A program made the position numbers and the translations under genes. Below, piece after piece: positions 11,247 to 22,800 of a stretch of 64,000 nucleotides of DNA. The notes below the pieces were generated by a model. The model made no database searches. It had not been told where the DNA came from and saw nothing but the letters and a program-made list of their open reading frames with translations. How positions within the stretch are numbered: position 1 is the first letter of the stretch; every line of letters starts with the position of its first letter. Origin of the DNA: Antedon bifida (taxonomy: Eukaryota > Echinodermata > Crinoidea > Comatulida > Antedonidae); NCBI GenBank assembly GCA_963402885.1, contig OY727101.1, positions 15,972,417 to 16,036,416 on the forward strand, written 5' to 3'.

Positions 11247-11703
11247 ATGGTAAGAAGGGTTTAGTTTATTATTCTGTTGACTTTATATTCTAACCTTTTG
11301 TATTTCCAGAGCAGAGTGTATAACTTGGCACCCCTTATAATAATAGCCATGTGTGGTGCAATGGCTTATAAGTGTATAGGTATGTTACCTATAGATAGAC
11401 AGGCCATATACGGCCTATAGCTTAGTTAGGTCAAGAGATCACATTTTAAGGGAAATGGTATTAACCTAATGTTATTCTTAATTTGGTGATATTTGAACTC
11501 TGCCTACAGGCTTTTCAATTATGTTTTATTATGTCAATGTTATGTACTTAATGTACTGGAACGGTATAGGCCTAGGGCATGGCTATAGGCCTGTCTATAT
11601 TTTGAAAGATAGGCTGTACCAGCATTCATTTAGAATAGACAAAAAAGTCAAAGTTTATAACATCATATTAATTAATGCACATCCACAAGCAAGTCCTTAT
11701 TAA
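11247..11703 (+). CDS. Possible small membrane protein, two or three exons (low confidence)
   Basis: ATG at 11247-11249 is followed directly by a good donor (GTAAGA). An acceptor before 11310 continues in frame as SRVYNLAPLIIIAMCGAMAYKCI up to a GTATGT donor after 11379, so the second exon encodes one hydrophobic helix. A third exon from 11510 (acceptor CTGCCTACAG) keeps the frame to a stop at 11703, giving about 90 residues, but its sequence looks non-coding in character. The split of an exon exactly after the ATG is seen in real genes such as small mitochondrial membrane proteins, but I recognise no family. The signals could equally be chance. Confidence 0.25.
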
Positions 11704-13030
11704 CCTTATAGGATATTGTAATTAGTCAGCTAAAATATTCGTACCCTTGTACAAAATGAGTTACGTAACCTGGATTAAACTCAATGCTTTTGCGTAATCC
11801 CGTTACAAAACAAACCTCAGCGTTTCCGAAGTTCGCGGCGTGTCTTCAATAGACTCGTATTCAATTGCGTCTGTTTTGTACTTTTTATCACTCTCTTTGT
11901 CTCTTTTATTAGTGTGTACTTGTATCTATAAATACCGCTATTATTCTTTGCCAGATTGTGTTGTATTACAACGGGGCGAAGTTGTGTTTTATATTCTCTG
12001 CCGGTTTATTTTTATTTGTGCATATTATAATCATGACGGTATATTTCAGAATAAATTATATATTGAGTTGCTATAATTGCTTTGTTAAACATATCGTGAG
12101 TATTGTTGGTTTGTGTATGTAGGCCTAGTTAATTTAGATATATATAGGCCTACATATTGTGAATAGTAGGCCTATAGCGAGTAGGTCTATGGGTTAGAGC
12201 ATGTCTATATATACCGTATTGCTTTGCAATGTTTTAAAGTGTGTTAGGTACTCGCTAAAAAAAAACTATATATTTAATTAAAAGTGTTAAGGCCAATTTT
12301 TTTTTTGACATCTTCACTGGGCATTCCTCAAGATTATATTATTTTACTAGTTATTTTCCGATTTTTGATGGTTGTTGAAGACTTTGATGATAATAACTGT
12401 TTTTTGAATATTTTAGAGAGCGGTAACAACGGTAAGCGGAAAACCGCGTATAGCGTGTCCCACGTAGAATCTATATCTATCTTGAGCTGAAACCGCCCGT
12501 CCACCCCGCGCTGTGTGTAAATGGTCATAAGGAATAACATAACTTCTACATTTTTATTACCGTTACCGCGCCTGGTCTGTGTAAATTGGCCTTTAGACTC
12601 CTACTTGATTTGGAAATTATTCTACAATAGTTTCTACGACTTGTTACCGGCTTTTATGTGTACCCACGTTTCATGAGTAATGTAAAAACACATCTTTGCA
12701 ATATTATAGATTAGTAGTGTTATTAATCACCCACCACAAAGAGCTTCAGTATGTATGCACATGGCTACAGAATGTCTTACTGTGCGTAACTGCTTTTTTT
12801 CTCCAGTAATGTTATCTAGCGTTGTATGAGGTAAATCATTGACAATAGTAAGGAATAATAAACAGCAAAAGCATTAAGACATTGACAAAGAAAAAACAAA
12901 ATAATTAGTTTCGTTTTATTTGTAACAGAGCGTCGCATCTGCCGATGCATTGGTGAAATGTAATTAAATGTTATTAAAATACAATAATGGTAATGCGATG
13001 TGTTTCTTTGACAGATGTTGACGACAACTG
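11380..13030. other. Spacer upstream of the 499-residue gene
   Basis: Contains a GC-richer patch near 11815-11845 (TTCGCGGCGTG) that could mark a promoter, a MITE-like element at 12286-12597, and an acceptor-like TTTCTTTGACAG ending at 13014, which suggests that the plus-strand gene starting at 13031 has an upstream non-coding exon. Nothing else is recognised. Confidence 0.35.
12286..12597. mobile_element. MITE-like element with TTAAGGCCAATTT ends
   Basis: TTAAGGCCAATTT at 12288 and its inverted partner AAATTGGCCTTTA at 12585-12597 bound about 310 bp. Subterminal GGTAACAACGG/CCGTTACCG inverted motifs and several CCGC/GCGG stretches lie inside. No coding capacity was seen. No target-site duplication was established. 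Confidence 0.5.
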
Positions 13031-14530
13031 ATGGTGATGAGCGAGTCAGAACAAGTTTGTAAGTCAACGCTGAAGAATTTGGACAATTTGGTTCACGGTT
13101 TTGTCGAATCCGTCGCTCACGAACACGAGCATCAGATTGACCATCTGAAGGAAACGCCGAGCTTTGCCGCCGGTAATGTAATAACTGAATTTACAAAGCA
13201 GCCTGAATCCGGACCTCTCAATCAACTACAGACACAACCGCAACAACTCCCGACGTTAAAAGAGAACCAACTACTCGAAGAGACTACTACTACTACCTCT
13301 AGATTTAGCGACTTCAGCTTTCTGCCAGAAAGATCCGTTCTAACAGAATCTGCAAAGTCATTAATGATTGACTCTTACGAATTGGCTAATGACACTCTAG
13401 CCGTAGTTCGAGTGCCGCCGAAGAGTAAGCGTCTATTTTCAGCGGCTCTGCTGGTTGCGAATGCGACACATAGATCTGTAAATTCGTTGGTATCGTCGTC
13501 TGGTTTTGGATCAGACGATATAATTCCTGAAAAAGACACTAAAACTTTATCACTTCCTATCGGTTTTAACGAATCTGCGATTGCAAACGCGCTGCCGACT
13601 GCTGTGAATAAACTAAAGAAGCAGAAGAAATCTCGAGGTACTTCGAGATTGAATGCTGTGTTGAAAGAGACATCCGCAGAAGAAGAAGAAACAATTGACC
13701 ATCGTTTGAAGATGTTACAACGACGTCTTGATAGAATTCCGAAAGGAAGGCACCAATGCAGAGAGAGCAATAGCGGATGCTCTGTTGATGATCCGTTGAT
13801 GTTTAACAACTGCACAAAAATGAACGAATCAGTTGTCAGAGATAATCTTAACAATATTATTACTTTAGAGAATCTCAACATTACGCCCAATAAGAGTTAC
13901 ACCGCTGTAGAAATACACGACAGTGAAAGTGAAGAAGATGATGAAGAAGTAGTTATACGAAACGAAGATTTTCAAAATGAAGACTATGGCGTTCTAGGCA
14001 ATATAATAGAAACAGAAATTACTGATAAACAAATTATGAAAAATAAGAAGAAAAAGAAGAATAACGTGCTTCCACTTTCGTTATTCCGTGCAACTGTTAA
14101 CTCAAATTTGGAAGTCGACATAGAAAAAAGGGAACGCTTTTTAAAGGAATATATACGGGTCGCCACACTTGCCGAACCTGATGTTGTCGTTTCTTTGTAC
14201 TGTAGATGGAACCCTCGTCTGTCCGTAGCATGTGGTCAGACGACAGAACTGATTATGTATACTATGAAAGCCTTCTTTACCACAAATAGTGGTCTCCACG
14301 TGAATTGGATTCATAGTCCTGAGGAAGAATTTGAACGATTTCTCGAACGAGGTGCGCGGATGAAATTTCGTAAGAGTAAAGACTATCCAGTAAACGTCAC
14401 GGCAGTACTGGCTTTATCACGTGACGCATCCATATTGCTAAAGAATCCAAACTCACAACTTTTACGCTCTCTGAGCGAACTTTTGGGAATCAGTAAAAAC
14501 GAATTAGCAGTTGTTGAGATAAACGTTTAA
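13031..14530 (+). CDS. Unrecognised single-exon protein, 499 residues
   Basis: One uninterrupted frame from ATG 13031 to TAA 14530. An in-frame stop lies at 13019 and a likely 3' splice acceptor at 13014, so the whole coding region is in one exon. Residues 1-170 are mixed polar. Residues 195-225 hold basic KLKKQKKSRG and a glutamate run. Residues 300-340 are strongly acidic, followed by a KNKKKKKNN nuclear-localisation-like stretch. The last 150 residues look globular (for example DVVVSLYCRWNPRLSVACGQ and NVTAVLALSRD). I recognise no family, and no catalytic motif is visible. Length, codon texture and lack of repeats argue for a real gene. A basic-acidic nuclear adaptor is one guess. An AATAAA lies at about 14724. 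Confidence 0.75.
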   Translation: MVMSESEQVCKSTLKNLDNLVHGFVESVAHEHEHQIDHLKETPSFAAGNVITEFTKQPESGPLNQLQTQPQQLPTLKENQLLEETTTTTSRFSDFSFLPERSVLTESAKSLMIDSYELANDTLAVVRVPPKSKRLFSAALLVANATHRSVNSLVSSSGFGSDDIIPEKDTKTLSLPIGFNESAIANALPTAVNKLKKQKKSRGTSRLNAVLKETSAEEEETIDHRLKMLQRRLDRIPKGRHQCRESNSGCSVDDPLMFNNCTKMNESVVRDNLNNIITLENLNITPNKSYTAVEIHDSESEEDDEEVVIRNEDFQNEDYGVLGNIIETEITDKQIMKNKKKKKNNVLPLSLFRATVNSNLEVDIEKRERFLKEYIRVATLAEPDVVVSLYCRWNPRLSVACGQTTELIMYTMKAFFTTNSGLHVNWIHSPEEEFERFLERGARMKFRKSKDYPVNVTAVLALSRDASILLKNPNSQLLRSLSELLGISKNELAVVEINV

Positions 14531-15535
14531 ATGTTAAACACAAACAAATGTACCGTCTGCAAATTATGACTATTCAATATTAGAATTAGATTTGACATGG
14601 ACGTACTTTTAAAGAAATGTTTTTTAAAAGATTTTATTGAGAAAATCAGAAAAGTATATTTTTACAAATATTTTATCAGTTTAGAAAAACAGTTTGCAAA
14701 AACATTTTTAATGACATCGTAAAAAATAAATTTAATTTTTAAGAAAGTATCGCATTATTGGAATTGTTTTACTGTTATTAATCGAGTTTAGATTAACCGA
14801 CTTACATTGACTGAGCTTGTGCGCGCGAGTAACTCATATGAATTCAATGGTTAAAATAAGAACGCGTTGATTCGATCTGTGCGTAAAATCGGGAAATGGT
14901 GAGATTCCATCACACATTCATTCATATTTACTAAAGTACATAAACTCGTTATAGTTCGTACTATCATCGTAAATCGACAACAAATAAATGGCAAAAATAA
15001 TGTTACACAAAATTATTAAAAATACTAGGCCTATTCTAAAAACAAGAAAGGTTTATTTCGGTGGATAAAATTATTTAATTACATCCAGATATAGGCCTAA
15101 GTTATAAACTTAAAAACTTATGATATAGCAAGTCTGTTTACAATTATATTTGTTGTTTTCTAATTTTATTGAGAAAAAATAACTTCAGATTTATTGAAAA
15201 AAATAATTTACAGTATTTTAATTATAGTTTTCTAAACAAAACTGAACAGATCACCAATGTTAAATCGTTTAGTGCATTTTAAAAAGTGTGCTTTAAATTT
15301 GGTAAGTAAAATTCTAGATTGGAGTAATTCCACATGAATTAAAAAATATTTAAAAAATAAAATTTAACTTAAATGTTAGCTTAAATAATCTCTGCTGAAT
15401 TTGTCGTGGTTAGGTCATAGGTCATGACCTCAATTAAACTTAAGCAAGTAAGGTACTCTCATTTATTAGCCATTAATATCAAGCATGGAATTTTAATATA
15501 TTTTAATTTTTGATTTATTGAATATTATATTATTG
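14531..15535. other. Convergent 3' region between the 499-residue gene and the carboxypeptidase gene
   Basis: AT-rich sequence holding both 3' UTRs, with an AATAAA near 14724 on the plus strand. No other gene or clear repeat seen. Confidence 0.4.
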
Positions 15536-18500
15536 TCACGTTATCTTGATTCCACCCGCAACCGAAAATGTTGAACTAAGTGACCGAAGACTGATGACCC
15601 TTCTACGGTTGAATGGTCGCAACACCATTGGAAGTTTGTGTTGGAATGTTACCAATAAAAAGAGTATAAAAACACAAATTAGTAATATATAACCCATGGA
15701 AACGGCAAACTCTGGTTCCTAAAATAAAAGAGAAAATATTTCAAAAATCACCACACATTCTATGGCAGAAGGGGCACTATAGTTTAGGTTCTAGCAGAGC
15801 CATATATATAAAGAGTTATGACTTTGAATGGATTAGAAGCCATGTTTGTGTCCAACTATTCCTATGTGGAGTATGGAGTTGAGTCTTTTGTTTTAAAAAT
15901 GTATAACGTTCTAAAGGCTTTAACTATCGAATTTAATATCAAAACGATCAATTTGTTTAAAGGTTTTTGTTAAAATAATCATAAAATTATAAAGTTACTG
16001 CGAACATGATTTTAAACAACAAAAACAGCAATTTCGGAACAGTTCTGGCTGTGCGCTCCATGCACGCTCTACGCGTGCGCGTTTAGTTTGTACAGCGATT
16101 CTCTATAGTTAATGCATTGTTTTTACATTTTGTTGTTTAAAATCATGTTCGCAGTAACTTTATGATTTCGTTATTATCTTAACAAAAACCTTTAAACAAA
16201 TTGATTGTTTTGATATTAATTTCGATATTTAAAGCCTTGTGAATGTTATACATTTTTTAAGCAAATGACTCGACTCCATACTCTACATAGGCATAGTTGG
16301 ACACAAACATGGCCGGTGTGCACCCCACATGACTTTCTAAAATCCATGAACGCAATGCTGTAACTCTTTATATATATGGCTCTGGGTTCTAGACAGAAAT
16401 TAGTAAAAAGATAAATATTTTGGCACATATGGCGTTTCATAGGAAAGGCCGACTGACATAAAAAAGACTGCTTACTTACTATTATTTTTATAGTTTTTAT
16501 TTATTTTATTTTTTATCTTTTATAAGGCCAAGCACAGCATCAATTGGAAAGTAGGGTTAATAGGTCAGTATTGCTAAAACACTACTCTTGGGTCAAAACC
16601 AATCAATAAAAAGATTTTTTAAAGGAATACAGGGTACTATAGAATGCTACTAAAATGTTCATGCTCAACTAGATTTGATCGGTCAGGCTTGGGCAACATT
16701 TTTTTTGTTAAGCTTTATCTTCATACTTACTTGTGACATATGAAAGTATTGGTGAATTTGTTCCTCTTTCCATTTAATAGCATAATTAAAAATGGTCTCA
16801 TATAATGGCATTAGGTTTGATACTGTTTCCTACAAAAATGCAGAAATTAAGAATATTAATTCAAGCATTTAGAATGGAAATTTCTTTTGCTTAACCCGTG
16901 TTTGGACTTAAAAATTGACCTACCTGTAATTGGTCATTAGGTGGGTTGAACAGATCAAAGCATTGCGCTCCTTTGTGGTCCCCATTTCCCCATATTTCCA
17001 TTGCATATGAAAATGGTATCTAAAACAAACATGATTGAAAATAAATTTATAATAATATTAATAATAATATTAACAGAAATTTATATAGTTTATATATTTT
17101 GTTCAGAATCCTTGCTTTGAATTGCCAGTTAGTATATCCCCTTTGTCCTCCTCTTCCCCACCCCCTCACTCCTCTTCCCCACCCACTCACCCTTTTCCCC
17201 ACCCTCTCAGCCTTTTCCCCACCCTCTCAGCCTTTTTCCCCACCCCTCACCATTCTTCCAACTAGGCCTTTGTACCTTCTTTATTCCAGACATATAGTCA
17301 AATATCGTGCCATCAGCTGGATAATTATTTAACTTATAACCAATTCCAAAGTTGAAATCATCCACAGAGGCCCTCGCTATCTTTGCGGCTAGGTGTAGTT
17401 GTGCGTCCATGTTGTTGGGAACACGCTTCTCCTCCTTTGAGATAGAATCTGAAAATTTTTAAAGTTATCAATCGAAAAGGTTTTATGAGGTGAGGTGCAC
17501 ATTAGTTACAGTACATGTATATTATACTTTGTTTTGCCTGTTTGACAAAAAAAGTGTGATGTGCCTAAATATGGTAGCGATATTCCCAAATATGGTAGCG
17601 ATATGACATCATCATGCCCATATTTGGGCACATCACATTTTTTTGTCAATAAAGTTTGATAGTGTAGGAAATAACTGTCTTATGTTACCTGCAAACGGAA
17701 GATATATTTGTCTGACTCCTGAATGTAATGACACAAACATATCAAAGTGAAAACGTCTAGTGAGATCACGAAAAACAAAGCTTTCAGGTTCTATACAAGG
17801 AAAAAATGTAAATTTATTTTATTAATTGAAAACAATTAAAAAGTACTAAAAAGTAGTATTATGAGATAAAAACCAACATGAACCTGAAAATGGGTGTGGC
17901 CCTCGGTACTCTTCATCATTTGGATCACCTGAGCTTCCTTTTCCGCCAAATTCCCAATCAAAGTTGCGATCAAGATCAACCCCAACGCTCGTTCCACGCC
18001 AACAATAATTATTCGTTCGCTCTATATGATTTCTCCCATCAGGATTCGCTATTACTATAATAAACAAATCGATGTGCGAAAGTACTTTTCTCGAAAATCC
18101 TTCCGTACTGGAGCCTCGAGCTGTGGCTAATCCGCTGGTGAGATTCGTCAATAAATGAAACATACTCTCGATGGGGAGAAACTCTCTTGCATGCTCTCCA
18201 AAAGATAGTAAAATTCTAGGCTTATGGTCAGCAATGGTGTACATATGCGATGCCATCCTGCTGTCCGAGAAATTGGAAATACGTAGTACGTATTGTGAAG
18301 CGCCATTTCTAGATTGGTATTCTTCGTAATGCCTAATGTACCCCTGATTTTTAGTTAATAAGTCTTCAATATGATGTTTTATAGTTGATAGGTTGTGATA
18401 AAATTTGTAGTCTGGTGTGTATATCTCGCGTCTTGGCTTAACATCACCAGATATTACAAAAGTTGTTAAGAAAATCCAGATATAGAAAGTTGAGGTCAAG

Positions 18501-18598
18501 GTGTAGATTGAAAAATGAACTGTTTGCATATTTTTACGATACAGTTTCCTGAAAGTCACCATCGTTTTAGCCGGTTTAAGGTTGTACTTCAAAGTCAA
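15536..18598 (-). CDS. Membrane-anchored M14 zinc carboxypeptidase, six coding exons
   Basis: Coding exons (minus strand) are 18598-17884, 17790-17689, 17448-17276, 17019-16924, 16829-16731 and 15718-15536, giving 455 residues from the first ATG. The active-site set of M14 metallocarboxypeptidases is present: zinc ligands H136 and E139 in FGEHAREF, H261 in FVSLHSG, the arginine of DLDRNFDW (R211), and the likely general-base E338 in YAMEIWG. HAREF and the EEYRGPHPFSEPE loop resemble the plant/protist-type M14 enzymes more than vertebrate pancreatic ones. A hydrophobic segment at residues 30-50 is a signal peptide or anchor; ATGs at codons 13 and 24 are alternative starts, and codon 24 would give a more classical signal peptide. 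Residues ~402-422 form a C-terminal membrane helix with a basic tail, so a type I ectoenzyme is inferred. The exon 1 donor (GTTCAT) is weak, but the next exon restores the family sequence. Confidence 0.88.
15787..16395. mobile_element. ~600-bp foldback (inverted-repeat) element in a carboxypeptidase intron
   Basis: The left arm (about 15787-16026, starting GGTTCTAGCAGAGCCATATA) and right arm (about 16115-16395, ending TATGGCTCTGGGTTCTAG) are inverted copies over roughly 240-280 bp with scattered differences. Matching blocks include the TAAAGAGTTA, GTTGGACACAAAC and CCTTTAAACAAATTGAT regions. A ~90-bp GC-richer spacer (TGCGCTCCATGCACGCTC) separates them. It fits a foldback DNA element or a large MITE. 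No open frame of interest. Confidence 0.8.
17150..17250. repeat. CT-rich minisatellite, CCCCACCCTCTCAGCCTTTT-like units
   Basis: Four to five imperfect ~20-bp units of TTCCCCACCCTCTCAGCC, directly downstream of the exon 17276-17448 donor of the carboxypeptidase gene, whose sense strand is purine-rich here. Confidence 0.75.
17540..17667. mobile_element. Palindromic MITE family 1, copy lacking its outer left TIR
   Basis: The body (GTTTGACAAAAAAAGTGTGATG ... AAAGTTTGATAGTGTAG) matches the copy at 7615. The outer GCTCTGTCTACACTATC is missing on the left and shortened on the right. It lies in a carboxypeptidase intron. Confidence 0.7.
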
Positions 18599-19804
18599 TT
18601 TAAGTGTGATGAACTGGTTATCTCTTCACAAACTGAAAAGAATAATATTTTAGTATTACATTTATTAAGAATGTTCATGTGTTATCTCTAATCCATTCTT
18701 AATTTTAACTCCAGATTTAATGAAAATTATGATAAATTATTAAATGTTATTAATTATTAATACATGTTTTGCTATGATGTACACTTCAGCCAGGTCTAAA
18801 ACCATAAGATAATTGATATTAACTAGTCTAGGCTAGAACTAGGCGGTTTGAATCGCGACCGAAAAGATCGGTTCCTACGTAGCCCTTTTGTTGTTTTGTC
18901 TTGAGTACTGAATGAATGTGTGAATGTAATGCCATGCATGCATGCCTAGAAATTGGATTGGAATAGGATATGTTACACTTTTACAGTCGATCATACTCAT
19001 CATCATATAGACTAGTTTAGTTAGTGTGATTATTATTATTTCCATAATTTACTCACCGTCATACACAAACCCAATGTACTCCTCTGAATGTTCACATCTT
19101 TTTCTAAAAACAAGATTATTGATTTTCGTTCAAAATAAAGAGTTTTACAGAGAGTATTATTGTTTATACTGCTGGTAGAGTACACGGACTTAAAGTTTGA
19201 AGGTCAAACTTCACGCACCACTAGTAACAAATAACATCCAGGTGTACTCACACTCAAATTACACACACTTGGCCGAATTGATTGATTTAATGGGTATGTG
19301 TTAAATATCAATACCTATTTTCTTCAAAATATTAACCATTAAATTTTTACTTTACAACCTTTACAATTGCTACTTTATATTTGCTACATAAGCTCAAATT
19401 GTATATTTGTGCTACATTTAGGCCTTGTGGTTCCTCATCTTATGTTCTCTTTTGAACTTTCAACCCAATGTTATGCTGTAGTCTTTCTTTTCCACTCGTT
19501 TGTACTTAAACTGATAAAACCAATAATGTATACTGTTTTATAGGAAAACAAGAATATTTTTATCTGACGCCTGTGGGTTTTATGGACATTTTTGTTAATA
19601 CATATAAGCGTTTTTTTGGTAATTTAAAAACAACGAGTTAAATAGATCAAAATATAAATCAAGAGACGACTGGGAATCAGTCTAGCTAATAATTAACATG
19701 TTGACGTGTTCGTTAGTCGTGAATGCAGAAAATAGTGTTTCGTGGGAAGAAGATTGCGGATGCTTCTTCTGATTTTAATGTTTACATTCCACTAAATATC
19801 GAAC
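18599..19804. promoter_or_regulatory. Divergent upstream region of the carboxypeptidase gene and TANGO1
   Basis: The two genes run away from each other across 1.2 kb. An acceptor at about 18634 and a good donor (GTGAGT, read on minus, near 19056) suggest a non-coding first exon of the carboxypeptidase near 19057-19105. The TANGO1 transcription start must lie upstream of 19805. No classical TATA box was identified. Confidence 0.35.
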
Positions 19805-22800
19805 ATGAAATTAATCAAATATCTAAGTTTATCATTATTTTTAATTACATATGTTTCAACAGCTAAATTATCAGATTTTCGACTGTGTACGGATCCGAAA
19901 TGTCAGGGTAAGTTAGGCTCTTCGGAGGACACATTTTGTCCTCCCCCACACCGGCAAACACGATACATCATCGTGTACACGGTTGATTGATTCCGGAAGT
20001 CAACTTAGCCTAGGTATGGCCTACAGTATAGATAGACCCGGTAATGCCTAGCAGAGTTGTTATGATATTATAAAATGTTATCAAGTAAATACACATGCTG
20101 CTGTTTTTAATCAATAAGACAGAACATGCACTAACTATTAACTAATATAAACATCGTCATAGTAGTAATGAATGTTAAATTTTATTTATCGTTTATTAAG
20201 CCATATGTGAAGTGTACTTTTCAAGTAATTTAATTTAAACACTCGTAAAATATTGTAACAAAAATATCGGAAAAAATAAATCATTGTTTACAAGTGATAT
20301 ATATATCATTATCTATCTTTACAACTGCTGCAGTTTTTTTTTGATTGGATAGACCTACTAGGTGGTCAGAGCAATTTTTCATTGTTCATCTTTATTATGA
20401 TCTATTAATAATTAGTACTATTGCGTGCATGTGTATTTGGTGATTTCATCTCTCCATCTCCTCTTATTGTCTCCCTCTCCTCCTTTTACCATTTCTTGGT
20501 TGCCATTCTGTGAGCCTCTTGCTATCGTGACCCCTGGATTAAATTAAGCAATCATCTTCTTCAGTGCGATCCTAGTCAAGCTAAGAAGCTAACCCAGTCA
20601 AGGAAGCCCTTCAACAGTCGGACCCAGCATATATTTGGATGCTAGAGAAGACTGCCTCTTGGATGTGACTGGCATCAGTGGGAGGAACGAAACTGTACTG
20701 TACTGTACTGTTGGTCCATCTATTATTTTGAGTTCTTGTTACAGTATCTGTCCTAGGCTGCCTATCTCCATTTCATTTCTTCGATCTTTTCTATAATATC
20801 CATTCCTTGATGTTTGTTTTTTGTCTCATTTCGGTGTATTTTGTAGTAAAACATATGACTGCCAGTAAAATTGCTATACCATGGGGTCATTGTTTATCAT
20901 CTCTCCTAACTTAATAGAGCTGTCCCCTGAATAGAGGTTGGTCATAGTGATAGCTCTATCTACACTATCAAACTTTATTTTGACAAAAAAATGTCATATA
21001 TAGGCACATCGTCCATGCTTTTTCACATAAAGTTTGATAGTCTAGACAGAGCTTTAGTTCATGTCATGTCATTCGTTGTGTCCTAGAGGGAACCAAGCAT
21101 GATAGAGGTGTTCCCTGAATATTGTCCCAAAGGCTAGAGTATGCTGGTTATGTTAAGCTTGTTTCTGATTTTCTTAACAGCACCAATATCAAAAGGCAAA
21201 GCCCTGGTGACACACAAGTCCGCTGATACTGATTTACTAAGTTTTGAGAAGGGTGAGGATATACTAATTTTTTCAAGAGGTGCTGGAATGAAACCTGATC
21301 TATGGGGTGGTCAGGTAAATATTTTTGATAAATATTTATTAAAAGTATGCCACATTTGTACTGTATATGAAAATTAGTTGTTAAACAGTGAATAATTCCA
21401 TCAAAGGAAATCTCAGCTGATAAATTATATATCTTTGTTTTATCCTTATATCTAATAGGTTGTGGGAAAAGGAGTATTAGGCTATTTTCCTAAGAATTTT
21501 TTCCAAGAAACACAAGTTTTTAATAGCAATCCAAAGCATGTAGTTGCTATACATGTAAGTTTTTTCTTTGTTATCATTTGTCATCATGGGCACAGGGATG
21601 ATTTTTTGGGTGGGGTTTTGATGTAATAATGATAAAATAATATTGTTAGTGAAATAGCTACAGTATAACATCAAAATATGTTTTACTTTATCACTCAGTA
21701 CCTGTGCCTCAGTTATATAATATATATATATAACATATATTATTAATATCAACAGTATTAATATTATTTTAAACACATCGAATTACATTTTGCAGTATAT
21801 GTTTAAGAAATTCTGCATACATTAAAAACATCTGGAATTTTATGACAGCATTGAACTTACTGTGTTGTAATAAAATTGATCGCAATTATAATTAGTATGG
21901 CTCTGTTTGTAGTATTCAAATAGATAGGATTGTTTTGCAAATGATAGAAAATCTACCCATCTATAATATAGTTATTTTTCTATACTGTTTATAATTGTGC
22001 CTCTTTTACTTTAAATTTGTATATTGATTGTAAATAAACGTTATCAGCCAATGGCTGCTGTTTTGTATATGTGTTTTATACCTGAATAAATTTAAAAAAA
22101 ATAAATAAATAAATAAATAAAAAAAAAAAAGCAATGCATCACGTTCTCAACATGCGGCCTACAGAACATTTGCAAAGAGCTACTGCTGATAAAATTTAAT
22201 AAACATTATGTTAAAAAATAGCTTAATGTGCTTTAAAAATCCCATGAGATTTCTGGAGCTTTGGCCTATAAACCAGGGAGGTATGGACCTCTCCCCACTC
22301 TTGACACTACACACTATATCTGGCCTGCAAGATATAACAATCGGACCCATACAGTAGTAGAAAACCACAGCTCTAAAATGATGAATTTAGGTGGTGTAGT
22401 AGTTGGTGTAAGAAGAACAATTAATAATAGTATTATGTTTGTTATTTACAGCTTCAAAAGCCTGACATCCCAGTTGTCAATCAACCACCTAAAGAGTTAC
22501 CGCCCGCATCAACTGCTGGTGAGCAACAACCAGAGTTACCAACTGGACAGCGTGTCGTTATGGCCGAAGATCAGCATAGTGAAAAGACAGCCACACAACA
22601 AATACATGCACCACATGTGCAAGGAACTCCCCAACAACACCAGGAAACACAAAAAACACAAAATACTCAAGAAACACATACACAACAACAAAACCAAAAA
22701 CCACAAGTACCACAACATATCCAACAGGAACAAAAACAGGACAATACCCAACATACCCAAGATGAAAACGCACAGCAACATATCCAACAAGAACAAATAA

